This document shows, piece by piece, positions 45,279-57,059 of a DNA stretch of 64,000 bases. Under the pieces are notes generated by a model. It saw only the letters and a program-made list of their open reading frames with translations, was not told the DNA's origin and made no database searches. The position numbers were made by a program, and so were the translations under genes. The stretch lies in assembly GCA_012656075.1 (NCBI GenBank), contig JAAKBF010000046.1:62001-126000 (forward strand), read 5' to 3'. The stretch is from Phytophthora hibernalis. Lineage: Eukaryota > Oomycota > Peronosporomycetes > Peronosporales > Peronosporaceae. The first letter of the stretch is position 1, and each line of letters opens with the position of its first letter.

Positions 45279-45332
45279 CCACTTTCGTTATCGTCTCACG
45301 TAAGTACGACTCCAGTTTCAACAACCTCGATT

Positions 45333-46185
45333 ATGATGCGGAAGAGCAGAGTGATGGTCCGTCGCCTTGCAGGCGCGCGCTGCGCCTCCAGTGCTGCCTC
45401 CACGCGCCCCAACTGGCTGGAAGAGGACTGCGGGGACGTTCCCGTGCGCCCCTACGCGCAGGACTCGGCCGTGAGCGAGATGCTGCGCGGTGGCCACGTC
45501 CTGCAAGTCGCCAGCGCCAAGATGCTGACCGCCAAGGCAAAACATCCTTTAAAAACAATACAATTCCTAGTAAAATCATAATTAAATAACTAATACTGCA
45601 GGTGGAGGGTCCCGTCAAGACGTACTCGGTCGCGCACTTGGAGAATCTCCGGCAGCTGCTGGAGACAGAGCAGAAGGCGGTGCAGCGCATCCAAGACGCA
45701 GATTTCCGCTTTCGCCCGAGCCTCGTGATCCCAGCCGTGGAGCTCAGCAGCTACTTTGTGGGTGCGTCCACAGGACTGGACGTTGACTGGGAGTAGCTGA
45801 GTATTTTTGTTTTACATTATTAATTTTGCTGTAGGTGGCGCGCTGAACGCGTTGGGGGACAACGTGAGCACGTCGTACGTGACGGGCGTGAAGATGGCGG
45901 TGAGCGACTACTACAACGACCAGATCCGTGAGATTTACGCCAGAAAGCCAGACATGGTGAAGCTCAAGGAGGTGGGCAGAGCAGATCAAAGTTGTGTCTG
46001 AGGTGGGTGCTGAATCGGGTTTTGTGTGGTTGAAGCTGTTCAAGGTGCAGCGGGATGAGGAGCAGGAGTTTGTGGACGCCCACACGCCCGACATCCTGGA
46101 ACCGAACAAGGGCAGCCCTGATATGGTGACGACGTTCGCTAAGGCGTCGTTGAAGGTGCTGATTCAAGTTGCCAAGGCTGTGTAA
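45333..46185 (+). CDS. COQ7-like mitochondrial protein lacking di-iron histidines
   Basis: Four exons (45333-45536, 45602-45761, 45835-45971, 46036-46185) encode 216 residues. The first intron appears to use a GC donor (AAG|GCAAAA). The N-terminus is Arg/Ala/Ser-rich (RKSRVMVRRLAGARCASSA), a likely mitochondrial presequence. From about residue 85 it aligns with COQ7, the demethoxyubiquinone hydroxylase: FRFRPSLVIPAVELSSYF, YYNDQIREIY and FKVQRDEEQEF. By my alignment, the EKDH motif reads ETEQ, the EE of VAVEES is KM, and ELEH reads EQEF, so the iron-binding histidines and one Glu are missing. The fold is likely kept and the hydroxylase chemistry lost; it may assist ubiquinone synthesis. A separate canonical COQ7 would be expected. 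Confidence 0.75.
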
Positions 46186-46328
46186 GAATTGCAGTTGTGC
46201 TTTCGGTTTGATGGTGGTTCTAATGCAATGCACAGCTGAAGGAAGACGAAAAGTTGGCCAAGCTTTCTTGATAGAAATGAATAAAGAGAAAGGTAACGTG
46301 TCTACGTTTGCTTAGCTGCAGTTGCTGT

Positions 46329-46688
46329 TCACTCGGTGGACTTGAAGAGCAGCACGTACTGCTGGTCGGCGCGGAAGAAGAGCAGGTACTGCGTGTCGTA
46401 CGCGATGGAGCAACCGAAGCCTTTGCCCACGATGCAGTGCCACGTCTGTCCATATTTTTGGTCAAAGTATTTCTTCATATCGGTGGCGATGTCCTTCTCG
46501 ATGGCGTTTGGTGTTGCTTGCAGGATCTGGATCAAGTGTGCCACAGCCTCGTCCTTCATGGTAGTGCCCAGTTCCAGTCGCAGGATCGTGATCTTCGGCA
46601 CTTTTCCCGAGCCAACTCCGTCTTGATGCACATCGGATGGCGAAGCTCCATCTTCGGCGGCAATCTTGGATGCATCAGGAGGGCCCAT
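46329..46688 (-). CDS. Dynein light chain (LC8-like)
   Basis: A single-exon 119-residue protein. After an acidic, variable N-terminus of about 30 residues, the LC8 fold is clear: IEKDIATDMKKYFDQKYG, then TWHCIVGKGFG, and the closing VLLFKS. LC8 proteins are small dimers that form part of dynein motors and act as general dimerisation hubs. It differs from typical LC8 in having the extra N-terminal tail and changes in the beta-strand that binds partners, so it may be an axonemal or divergent form. The frame is intact. It lies 120 bp downstream of another minus-strand gene. Confidence 0.88.
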   Translation of the reverse strand: MGPPDASKIAAEDGASPSDVHQDGVGSGKVPKITILRLELGTTMKDEAVAHLIQILQATPNAIEKDIATDMKKYFDQKYGQTWHCIVGKGFGCSIAYDTQYLLFFRADQQYVLLFKSTE

Positions 46689-46808
46689 TCTCTAGTGACT
46701 GATGGATGGAATTGGATATGTCGCGTCGCTTCACGTCAACGGATCCGTTATCAGCGTTTACGAGACTCACGATTTTTTCTATGGAATGAACCACTGACTA
46801 AGATAAGA

Positions 46809-48933
46809 CTAGAGACGCTTGAGTCCTCGCTGCTTGTTCGTGCGCTGGCCTGTCGGTCTTGCAGTCTCGCCGCTCCAGTATTTGCGCTTGACCCGGTCCA
46901 CCGTGCGCGTCGAGTAGAGCTCGAAGAAGCTCGAGGCTGTGCTGGCGATGCAGGAATATCCAAGGCCGTCGACGTCGCGGGTGTAGATGAAGATGCGGAA
47001 ACAGAACGGGAATGTCTGCGCAGGCGCCGACCGGGTTGCCTTTCGCTTCTTCTTGAGCATGGGCTGCACTTTCCACACGTCCGGCAGGAAGAACCACGTG
47101 CTGCGTATGATACGCTTCGGCGCGGGGGCTTCGGAAGATCCTGACTTCATTTTTGATGAGTCAGAAGTTTGTGTGGACAAGTCACGAGACGTCTCGGGCA
47201 GTAGCTCTCGGCGCTCTTCCATCTCCACTGCCTGGAAGCACGTGTAGCGGAACTGCTCGAATATTGCGGAGTTCGGGAAGGTCGGGGGTGGATTGAGCTC
47301 CTCCAAAAGATTGGTTGCCTCTTGCTGAGGTACACGCTCAAAACGACCAAGGACGTAGACCTCGCGCGCGCCATTTCCGCCGCATGGCACCCCACTCCAT
47401 GTTCGTGTTTCATCTGCTGCGTTGATGCTGCTGGGAGAAACTCCGACGCGTTCGTGAATGCATGGCAATACACGGGTCCACGGCACACGCCTACACTGGA
47501 GTGCTTACGGTTGTTCATCTTCATCGAGTAGAAGTCGTGGTGCTCTGGGCACGACGGGAAGCACTGTAAGTTCTTCCGTCCGTTCTTCCAGTAGCAATCG
47601 TTCAATGTCGTCAGCAACTGAACCTTCGCCGACTGATTCCATGACACGGAACTGCTAGCAGGGAGCGATATCGACTTCAAAAGCGCCGAATTAGCTGTCT
47701 TCGGTATCATTCCCGCTGGAGGATGACAGCTGTGCGGTGCACACTGGCTCAAAGTTGAGTGCAGTACGCGCTTGATCGTTTGACCTTCGTTTGCTGAAAG
47801 TAGCGACTCTGCTGCATTTGGCCGCTGGTTCCCATTGTCGCAGTCTCTCCCGAGGCCCGTACTGGTACCAGTAGGAGTCGTGCTCGCGGTTGAGGGGTAG
47901 AGTATTGGTGGTAACTTCCTGTTGCCATCCATCGAGTGTCCGCCTCTTCATGGCTCTGCATCAGTCGAAACATGGATCGTCCGCTTGAGTGAAGCTGGTG
48001 CTGCTGATACGAAGACGTGGAGTCATGCAGATTTGTAGACATTGCACTGGCGTGGGGACTTGTACAATCAATGCCAAGATAGCCGTTCGGCGTGGCTGTG
48101 TGCGATGACAAATTGTAAAAGGGTTGGTCGTGCTGGTTGTTGTGAACACCTGCAGCGCCTCCCCAATGACTCATGTCGGCAAAGAGTAACTCCGACGGCT
48201 CCATGGCGTACTGAAGGCACGGAGAAAAATTTTCCATTTGAACCGGCGATGGAACGTCAGTTGGGTAGGGCACCACATCCCTGACAACTTTGTTGGAGCA
48301 GTAGAGTACGATGTATCAGTAGATGGGAAGCTTGGGCCGCAGGAACTGGTCGTGAATGCCGTGCTGCTCTCGGTCGTCGCGGTACTCGACGCATGGGAGT
48401 ATGGTGTAAGTCCCCCAACTGCGGGGAGAGAAGCTGTTTCCGTTTCCAGACGCATTCTTCCCCTGGAACCAACTAGTGCCTGGATACGGCATCGAAAACA
48501 CTGGTAGCTCATGCTCTCCGTTTTCCAGCCCAAGTCGGTTCATGGGCTCGTTCAAATGAAGGGAACCGTTCGAAGATGAATCGAGCACCATGCCGCTGCT
48601 GCTGTAGTCGCCTTCGAGGTACGTGTCGTCGAAAGAGTTAGAGGGGATAACGTTCCAATCTGAGCTGGAACCCACACTTTCGACGCTGCCCCCGCTGCTG
48701 ACAGGAGCGGCCAACATGCCACTTGATTCACTACCGCGATACTCTGCGTGCTCCGTGGCATGAAAGCTTTCTTCACGCTTCAAGCTCGGCCACTTTCCAT
48801 CGCTGGAAAGGGAGAACCGCAGCTCAACGTTGTTGTCCTCGTCTCGGTGGGCAAGAACTCGCGGGCTGCTCAGCTTCTTGTCCAACGCATGATTTCCGAA
48901 AATCCGGAGCTGGAGCGCCGATGAGAAGGTCAT
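46809..48933 (-). CDS. Ser/Asn-rich protein of unknown function, multi-exon
   Basis: The start at 48933 (MTFSSALQLRIFGNHALD) opens a Ser/Asn-rich, transcription-factor-like region. It is in one frame down to 47749 except for a single TGA near 48318, which is either inside an unrecognised intron or an error. Around 47640-47550 the best frame reads ESVGEGSVADDIERLLLEER. A GT-AG intron (about 47432-47512) joins it in phase to the 3' exon with INAADETRTWSGV, REVYVLGRFERVPQQ and RRIIRS-like basic segments, ending in FRIFIYTRDVDGLGYS and KRKYWSG at 46809. The C-terminal 90 residues look like a folded domain. I recognise no family. Exon structure between 47700 and 48000 is unresolved, because two frames are both plausible. 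Confidence 0.5.
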
Positions 48934-51662
48934 GACTCGTCTTCGCAGCAGGGTACGCGATGCAGGGAGTTTCTCACTAAGCTTTTGTCCGGCGCTTGGA
49001 GTTACTGTGGGCCGGCGCGAAACTTCATTAATGCCGCGGGAGATCCGTTGGTCTCGTCCGCCCGCTCTCTCTTGCTGGCAAACGAATGGACTGCGCTTAA
49101 TGTTCTGTGTTTTGTTCTGGGTTTTGCAGGCTTTGAAAGAAAAATGCTGGCGCCCGACCTACTTGGAACGCCTGCAGTTGCTCATGTCGGGCTGAGTTTC
49201 GGTACTTGCGTGGCAGTTCAACGTGCGCAAGTGCTTGAGGGCGGGGCGACACGTGCTTAGTCTGGTTCAAGGGTGGTGGCCCGAGTCGGCCGACGGCACA
49301 AGGTCAGCCCACCCGGCTCCCCGTCTCGTACGGGCCAGGCGTTTTCGGGTTTTGGTGCACTGCAGTCACGAGGAGCGATCGAATTTCAGCAAACATCGAA
49401 CAACAAAAGCTGGACCCTTCGAGCGGTTTGCAAATAGTACGTGGCGCGCAATAAATGACGTCGAGCCTGTCAGGAGGGCAGTTGAGCCGTGAGTTATGCT
49501 GGAAGGAAGCCGGAGATCAGCTACAGTGGCATTGGCACCACGGGGTCAGATGATCTCGTCCCCGTTCTCAGGTTAGCGTGCGTGTTATCAGCATGGCGAA
49601 TGCACCTGCGAGCAGGATAAAATGGTGCTTGAGCTGGCAGAATCAGCAAACCTTTGCAGCTGAGACCCGCCCAATTGGGACGTGTCTTGAACTTTAACAA
49701 GAGCTTGAGTCCAGTGCCATTGGGACTTGACGTGAACCCACAAGCTTTACTGGCTCGTTGATTACGTGGAAAGTTTTGGGCTCTTGTCGACACAATGTTG
49801 CGGATACCTTCGATGCGAACGCGCGATGCTTGTGCTAACGCGAGAGCGCTTTCGTCTATGTTTTTGCTCGTCCGCTTGCATGGAAACCCCAGTTCGTGTG
49901 CAAGCTGAGTAAGAACCGTCTTCAAACAGATACCAGCATCATGTGCTGCAGCGGCGAAGGCTTAGCCAAGCGATGCATCAACGATTTTGCTCGCTTGAAA
50001 CTGGCATTCATTTAGTGTATGCTACCAGTTAAGACTGCAGAAGGAGAAGAATGTGTCGTGCCAACCTTTTCAGAGGGCGTACTGCTCGCATTCATTGGCA
50101 CAGTTTGACACTGCACCGAGATGGTTTCATCAGTGCTTTCTCGAGAATGAAAATCACGAAGGCTGCGGGATAAATCGTAAGCAATGGGGGCGCTGAATAC
50201 TGGGCTCTGGCAGTGTTGAATGCGAGGGTGGTAGAAGAGAAGAGAATGACGAACATATTTTGATCACGCACCAGTATTTCGAGCAGAGTGGCACATTCAA
50301 AGGCTTGCTTGATGCCAACGAATGCTTACACAACGAACGTGCTGTGCAGGGTAAAATCACGGAACAGCATCATGAAATTTCACTAAACACAAAATGCGTT
50401 ACCAAAATTGGCGAACTCGTACTGCACCGAGCTACGATAGGGATTCTTGGACGACGTCCCTGCGATAAAGCTGTGAGAGGGTGAGCTTGTGCCATACAAT
50501 CACGGCTGCCGATTATGCATTGTTATCTATTGCAAGACCGCAGACGAAATACTGGGGCAATAAATTATTGCAGTTCCAGCGACAGCAAGTAGATTATTGG
50601 TGCGCTGGAATTGTCCCCAATTTGATAGCTGTGCCCTGTCTACAGTGCTCATTTGCCCGCATTTTGCTCAAGAACAGAAGAATCTCCATCGAGCACGGCT
50701 ACAGCGACTGTTGCTGCTGTCCAGACATGGTTGAGGTCACACCAAACATGCTAAACAACCCAGGACGATGCCTCCTGGCAATAAATCGAGCTCGCCACAA
50801 TAAATTATTGATATACATCTATTTGAATTATTGCCACACCAATTTATTTTTCGGCAGCCCTGCACACAATCGAGCTCGGCTACTGTACCATCGAGTATGG
50901 AAAACAGCTTTTCATACTGCACGCAGTGCTGCATCTTCACGGCAAGTCACTAGTGCGAAACTGGGAGTACAGCGAAAATAGCAACGAAGATGTTGCAATT
51001 CCTTACCTCGTGAACCAATTTATGCTGCTTGACGTATTAATATTGGTAGTTTTATTAATACGTAGTACTTCGAAGTCGTATTACATCAGTATAAATTCAA
51101 TTCCTTTTTGTTAGGCGGTTGGTTTACTGTTTGAGGAAGGGCTACGGAACACTACAAATGAGAATTCAAATTGATGGTGGAGCTCTGGCGAGCTAAATGC
51201 ATTCACTCACAACGGCGCTCAACAAACGTGAACGGAGAATTGAAGCTCGTGTGAATGCACGCCCCACTGTCAGAAGGACCACAAGTGCGATGAAAGTCGA
51301 GATCGGAATCGACTCAACCTGCCACATGAAAGGCGCCGGAAATCCTGCCACGATCGCACCGAATGACATATACAAGACAGTCACCCCCAACCTTCGTTGG
51401 GTAAGGCACGTATTAATACATGTAGTTCTTGAACTGGGGCTTCGCTGCGGCTATGAGGACATCGAATCGAATCGAAAAGACTCATTTCGCCCTCCACCCT
51501 TCAGATGGCGGTCGTATGGTACATGCATACGCTCTATCAATACAACTTTGCCAGTCCTGGTAATGGGATGGTCACATACACACCAACCACTCGAGCTTTC
51601 GACGTCGAGCAGAAGTAGTGATCCAGACTATCCAGTCGCCCCACCGAAAACGTCCAACTTAT
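48934..51662. other. Gene-poor interval of 2.7 kb
   Basis: No gene is supportable. A few open frames of 90-170 codons (50481-50981 and 51197-51715 plus; 49521-49925 and 51193-51390 minus) lack domains, Inr matches and splice context. The minus-strand stretch 51193-51390 is hydrophobic (IPISTFIALVVLLTVGRAF) and could be a decayed membrane protein. AAATTATTG-type short repeats occur near 50565, 50800 and 50830. A TACATGTA palindrome is at 51417. Confidence 0.45.
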
Positions 51663-52357
51663 TGTACCGGCAGATTGGGATCAGTCACAATAAACTTGAA
51701 ATGGTTGTATGTTGACCAATTCTGGCCCAATTTTATTAAATCAAAAGCCACTGTGTTGCTGTTACCGAGGCGTATGTGATCATAGTTGTTTAGGTTTGAT
51801 CGGGGCTCTCCTTCACGCTCTAGGCATGATAAAGCACGAGTCTCAATCCCCATATTTTTGGATCACTCTAGCCTTTTGTACCATAACTTCACAGGGAGAT
51901 CTCATATGAAAGCACGAAAGACGCCATCGTGCTCCTGGATGCCTACACTACAAAACAAACATTATTTTATTTGCCATAGTATCGTACGTCGAGCGCTACA
52001 TTCCGTTTTTCTGAGCTAATTTAGCCGTTTTTGACGGCTTTTGACTACTTTCACCCGCCTCCGCCTGTTTGTTGCGAAAATAGACTTGATTTCAGTATGC
52101 ATCCTTGAGAATTGGCAGTCGCTGGTCATAAAATATCCAACCCTACCCTAGCGATAAGACGATGAAATCGACTTTTGGCGAGTTAAAGTTTTTGAATGAC
52201 CAAGGCACCGCTATCATTGGCTATATTGCACCACGCTTTTGGACAATTAAAGATCTCTCAGCGAATTTTCACGCAAAGAAAACCGCATCGAAAAATACGG
52301 TCAGGAAAAAAGTTATGACCCTACGATTTTGGTGACCGATCCCAATCTGCCGGTACA
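51663..52357. mobile_element. ~695-bp TIR transposon, non-autonomous
   Basis: Terminal inverted repeats of about 26 bp, TGTACCGGCAGATTGGGATC plus GTCAC, lie at both ends with one mismatch. The interior has no transposase; one minus-strand open frame (51659-51853) overlaps the left end. The right end touches the left end of the Tc1/mariner-like element, so two elements are side by side or nested. A target duplication cannot be read because of this overlap. Confidence 0.65.
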
Positions 52358-54132
52358 CCGTTCACCCTAATTAGTCGTGTGACCTAAATAGTCATGCACC
52401 ACTGGTAATCATTCCACAGGTGTTGCAAAATATTTCATTTTTACCTTAAATCAATAAACGAGCCCGAATTCTGATAGATCTCAACAAGGCGGTTACATGG
52501 TGTATTTTACTCTGACTGTTGGGAAGTAGTTTTTGAGAAGGACGGTTTTCAAAACAAGGTTGGGACTCCCAACTTGGGAGGAGTGCGAACCGTACACGGT
52601 AAATACACCATTTCCCACCCAAGTCTCAAAATTTTCAAATCAAGCTGCAAAATGGGATTTTGGGTACTAGCGCAAAAGTGCATTTTTCCGTTTTGCAAAA
52701 TGGATGGGTACACTTTTCAAGCAAACTGCAAAGCTAGACTACGCGCCCAGCTTCATGTCGTCTCCCTTCTCTGCTGCGAAGCAATGACGCAGGCAGTGTC
52801 TCTCATAACGCCACACAAGTCGCGCAGTAATCACCGACTTGCCAAACTCCACTGCCTCCTTCATCAACTGCATGCGGTGCTCCGTGAACGTGGCATATTC
52901 ACCACGCACCAAAAACTCTTGCTTTCTCTCGGCCATGAACCGACGCATCTTGGCTTTAAGCGAGTTCCAGCACCCTCGATGGGGTTCAGCATCGGACTGT
53001 AGGGGCCTAGGCGCAGGACGACGAACTTGTTCAGGTTCACGATGCCATCCGCGGCCAGGAACTCGCGCGCCAGCCTCTCCACCTCGCTGTGCGCAGGCGC
53101 GTTGTCAGTCACGATCACTATTTTGGCTGGCTGCAGCTCCTCGTACTCCTCCGATCGGAGAGCAGCGACGAAAAGATCCGCCATGAAGCGCGCATTCTCT
53201 TGCTTCATGACAGAGCCCTCATGAGTCTGCAGTAGTACCAACCCGGACCCGCTTGAGACGCCGCCTTGGACGTGCAGGTTGCTGCCTTTTGACGGCGGCA
53301 GCTGGACTACAGCGCGCTCTCCAATGCGCGACCAACCTTCATTTCTAGATAAATATAAATTGAAGTTAGTCTCGTCTTGAAACACCACCATGTTACCCTT
53401 CTTGATGTGCTTGTTCAACTCTGCGACAAAGGCCTTGCGCTTCTCCTTGTTGACGCTTGAGTTCATCGTCTCCTTCTCGATGCGCAGGCGCTTCGTCGAG
53501 TAAAGCATGCCCTGGAGCGCGCGATGCACTGACGCCACGCTGACATCGACGCCAGGTCAGAGTGGAGACGGTCGCGCAGCTGCTCCAGTGTCATGCGGCA
53601 ATCCTCGTCGATCAGCTCCTCGAGCTTGCTCATGACCTCCACCGTCATTTTGACTGAAGAAGGGCGTAAGCCGCCACGCTGCTTGGGTTCCGCGCCGGCG
53701 GCGAGGACGGCTCGGCGAGCAGTGTGGTAGTTGACGTCGTTGGCGGTGGCCACCCCTCTCCAGTCCTTGCCTTCTTGGAAGGCACGAACGACGCGAACCT
53801 TTGCTTGGGCCCGCTCGAAGGAAACGCTGGTCTTGGAGGGTGGCGTGGAGCTCGGCATTTGCGGGACTGAGTGCATTGTGTGGAAAGCGGAGCTCTCGCG
53901 GGGCAATTCGTGCGGCAGGCGCCTTGAGTTCGCGCCAAAATGACTGGTGCGAGGGAGTTTGCAGTTTTCCTGAAAAGTGTACCCATCCATTTTGCAAAAC
54001 ATGAAAAATGCACCAATTTTGTTCACTTGAAGTGACCCGGTTTTTATCACTTTGCAGCTTGGTTTGTAAAACTTGCAAGTAGGGTGGGAAATGGTGTAGT
54101 CGTGGCACGACTAATTAGGGTGAACGGTGAAC
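52353..54132 (-). mobile_element. Tc1/mariner-like transposon with long subterminal inverted repeats
   Basis: The outer TIR (about 27 bp, containing CCGTTCACCCTAATTAGTCG) lies at 52353-52380 and inverted at 54106-54132. Inside it, a second inverted repeat of about 130 bp (containing TTTTGCAAAATGGATGGGTA) lies at about 52603-52735 and 53955-54095. The left end has about 220 bp between outer and inner repeats that the right end lacks, so it carries an insertion there or the right end a deletion. The transposase is listed separately. The right tip ends only about 50-95 bp before the COG3 start codon. Confidence 0.8.
52739..53876 (-). CDS. Tc1/mariner (DDE_3) transposase, nearly intact
   Basis: From MHSVPQMPSSTPPSK the protein has a helix-turn-helix N-terminus (GVATANDVNYHTARRAV; LEQLRDRLHSDL). 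The catalytic blocks are VVFQDETNFN, IVTDNAPAH and LGPYSPMLNPIE, the order expected for a DDE_3 transposase. The C-terminus ends AAEKGDDMKLGA. Two frame breaks (near 53556 and 52975) each need one base, the second in a G pair; with them the frame is open throughout, so the element may have been recently active. The start at 53876 or 53858 is chosen because the longer open frame lies in the subterminal repeat. Confidence 0.8.
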
Positions 54133-54227
54133 AATAGGTCCCAGAAGTTGAAGTTCCCGACCAAAAATACGAATTGGTTATGGCTACAATCGAAATAACC
54201 CAATCTTATAACAACTTAGCTTCCAAG

Positions 54228-56912
54228 ATGGCCCCATCGGGCGTGCGGGAGACGCCTCTGAGCGCGACGCAGGACGCGCTGCTGCACTCGCTGGAGCGGC
54301 AGCTGCAGCTGAAGACACAGGCGGAGACGCACGCGTCGCTTCTACGCGCAGACGCCCCCGCATCACTGCGCGCGTTCGCCTTAAGGCAACAGCCTAAATC
54401 TAGTTCCCATAACAATAAAGCTCCTGTCCAGGTGGACGCTGCCTTCGCGCATGTGTCCTCCCAGATGGCTGCGTGTCTCGCGCAGTGGGACGCTCTGTAC
54501 GTCCACGCGCACGCGTCGCAGGCGCTGGTGGCCGACATGGAGGCGAGTCACGCGCAGGTGGCGGCCAAGACGCAGGCGCTGTATCGCAGCTTCGAGGACG
54601 TTTTGCAGCAGGTGGCGGCACTGGACGCGCGCGTGCCGCCGTGGCCGCCCCCATGCCGCACTTCACGGCCATCGACGGGGCGGCCCACGCGCTGGGCTTC
54701 GGCGTCCAGTTCGCGGCGCCGTCATCAGGCCACGTGCTCATGGAGCGACCCAAGGCCCGAGCGTCGACGACTGACGCGGTGCAGGTTTTTCAGCATCGAC
54801 GTGGCGTGGACCCCACGACGCGATGCTTTGAACAGGCTCTGGAGACGATCGACGCGTCCGTGGCGTATCTTAGGCAACATGTAGGAAGAGTTTAGTGGTA
54901 TTTTGTTGCGAGGGAGGAGGTTCTGATGGTGATTTTGTTGTTGTTGTTGTTGTTGCTAGTTGGAGTATAAGGACGCGGCGTGCTTTATTGACGCGTACCG
55001 GACGCTCGCGGCGGGTGGGATCCAGTGCTTGAAGGACTACGCGTTGAATGGGTTGGAGGCGGCCAAGGACGCGGTGTACGAGGCGCTGCAAAAGGAGGCG
55101 GCGCAGCAGAACGTCGTGACGTCCACGGTGGGCCAATTGGACGAGACGTCGGCGTACTATGTGAACTTTCAGCTGGTTGCACCGGCGCTTGCTGCCGTTG
55201 CGAAGCAGTTGGAACGACTGCAAGCTCAGCCGCCGCAGGACAGCTCGGAAAATTTGAGGGTGCTGGGAGAAGTGGCTGAGGCCTACGCTACTCAGCGTGC
55301 GCAACTGCTGGCACCGGTGCTTGGTACGTGGCTGGATGCAGTCTCGCAGACGTCAGATATCGTCAACGTACTCCGCGCGACTTGTGCCCAGCTGCTCAAA
55401 GTGTGCGAGGCAGAGTTTCGCCTTTTCCTCAAGCTTTTCGGCCATGACCCAAGCGACGAACTATTTTCTTTTCGGGGCTCGACGTGGGTCTGGGCGAAGA
55501 CGACCAGAGTGACGATGACAACGAGAATGCCTTCGAGTACGTATTTTACTGGGTTTAATTTGCCGTGCGTGGCTGCTACTAACCTGCGAATTCTTTTTTC
55601 CGTTGTTAGACGTCTCATCTTCCAGCTGAGCGGGCTACTGTACAACACTGTTCGGCCGCAATTTCTGGCCCAAAAGGACCTAGAAGTGCTTTGTGAGGTT
55701 ATCCAGGTGCTGCGAAGTGAGGTGATTGAGGCCGCAATTACCCCACGCGCAGCGTTTGTCGGCTATGCCGAGCCAGTAATGCACCGAATGATTCAAGACG
55801 CACAAGAACGACTCATTCTGTGCATGCAGAAGTACATTCGCGATGAAATTGAAGGCTTCGTGTCTACTCCCGCTGATCTAGATTATCCAGCCAAGTTGGT
55901 GGCAGCGGAACAGGCCGATGCGTCGCTGTATGCCACGTGGTACCCGTCGCTTGAGCACACGCTAATGTGCCTATCAAAAGGGTATCACTTCGTCAAGGTA
56001 ACATGCTGCTTTAATGACGTCGCTTGTGAAATGGGAGCACTGATTGTTTCTCTTTGCATCTAATTGAATGCCATTTCAGATGGAGATTTTCGAGGAATTG
56101 GCTCAAGATGCCATCCAGCTCTGCACGGCTTCGTTAAAAATGGCTTCCGCTGATATCACGGCGATTCAGGGTGGGCTGCATGGCTCGCTCTTTCTCGTCA
56201 AGCACTTACTTACGCTGCGGGAGCAGATTACTCCTTTGAGATCCAGTTCGCACAAACAAGCAAGGCGCTGGACTTCACGAGCAGTGCGGACGCTATGAAC
56301 GAACTGCTGGTTGACGCGTCGACGTTATTTCGATTCTCGGGACCGAATGGTATCGTTGGTCTGTTCACTCGCGGTATTCCGCAGATCCAGGAGACGACGG
56401 CAGATGTGAAGAAGGAGTTGGAGCAGGAACTCAAGAAAAGCTGCACAGGCTTCATCGAAATTGTACTGCAGCAGTTGGGTCAGTCACTACTTGCACTGAT
56501 GAAGCAGATCGCACACGTGCAACAGACGCAAAAGGCCACGGCGCTCGACTTTCGTCAGTGTGCGTTTACTGCACCAACTGAGGTTAACAACGTGCTGGCC
56601 AATGTCTCCCACCAGCTACGCGAGACCCTACCGGAAATTCTGCAGACCATCCATCTCTACCTTCGCAATGCATCAACCGAGACGATCCTATTTAAGCCCG
56701 TGCAGGTGAGGGGATATGTAGTTCCTTGTTGTCAAGCCTGATGACTAACCGACTATACGCTTCGTGTACGATGTTTATTTTCTTCTTAGCGTAACCTACT
56801 GGATGCTGTCGAGAATCTCAACTCGCTCATGGAGCAAACGTACACTCGTGAGGAGCTTGAGCCGTGTGAAGAGATCTTCGTGGTTGTATTTCAGCAGTTG
56901 CGTGCACTTTAA
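54228..56912 (+). CDS. COG3: Conserved oligomeric Golgi complex subunit 3
   Basis: Exons are joined by GT-AG introns at about 54890-54960, 55534-55610, 55997-56080 and 56706-56792. Diagnostic COG3 blocks are IDASVAYLRQH joined to LEYKDAACFIDAYR, YYVNFQLVAPALAAV, DLDYPAKLV, WYPSLEHTLMCLSKGY, GSLFLVKHLLTLREQI, ILFKPVQ and the closing EIFVVVFQQLRAL. The COG complex tethers retrograde vesicles at the Golgi. Frame breaks at about 54645, 55475 and 56236 each need one base, in G or T runs. ATG 54228 (AAGATGG) is chosen; ATG 54180 is also possible. A transposon ends directly upstream, so the promoter must lie largely inside transposon sequence. Confidence 0.88.
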
Positions 56913-57059
56913 GGCTGTAGTCCCTACGAATCGAGCGTTCATGTCAAAGCTGCAGCTCATCACCCCAACTCTGGTACACGCAGTATGCGTTGTGTTTCAT
57001 GCTGTAGTTCTCTGGGCTACTACATGTAATATGTTGACTCGTTAATGAAGTCGGTCTGC

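Noticed and set aside
47147..47932. 261-codon open frame as the true frame of the unknown Ser/Asn-rich gene
   Set aside because: It does not join in phase to the 3' exon through the GT-AG intron, whereas the overlapping frame reading ESVGEGSVADDIERLLLEER does; left open only for 47700-48000.
50481..50981. 166-codon open frame
   Set aside because: Composition and motifs are not protein-like, with no start context or homologue that I recognise.
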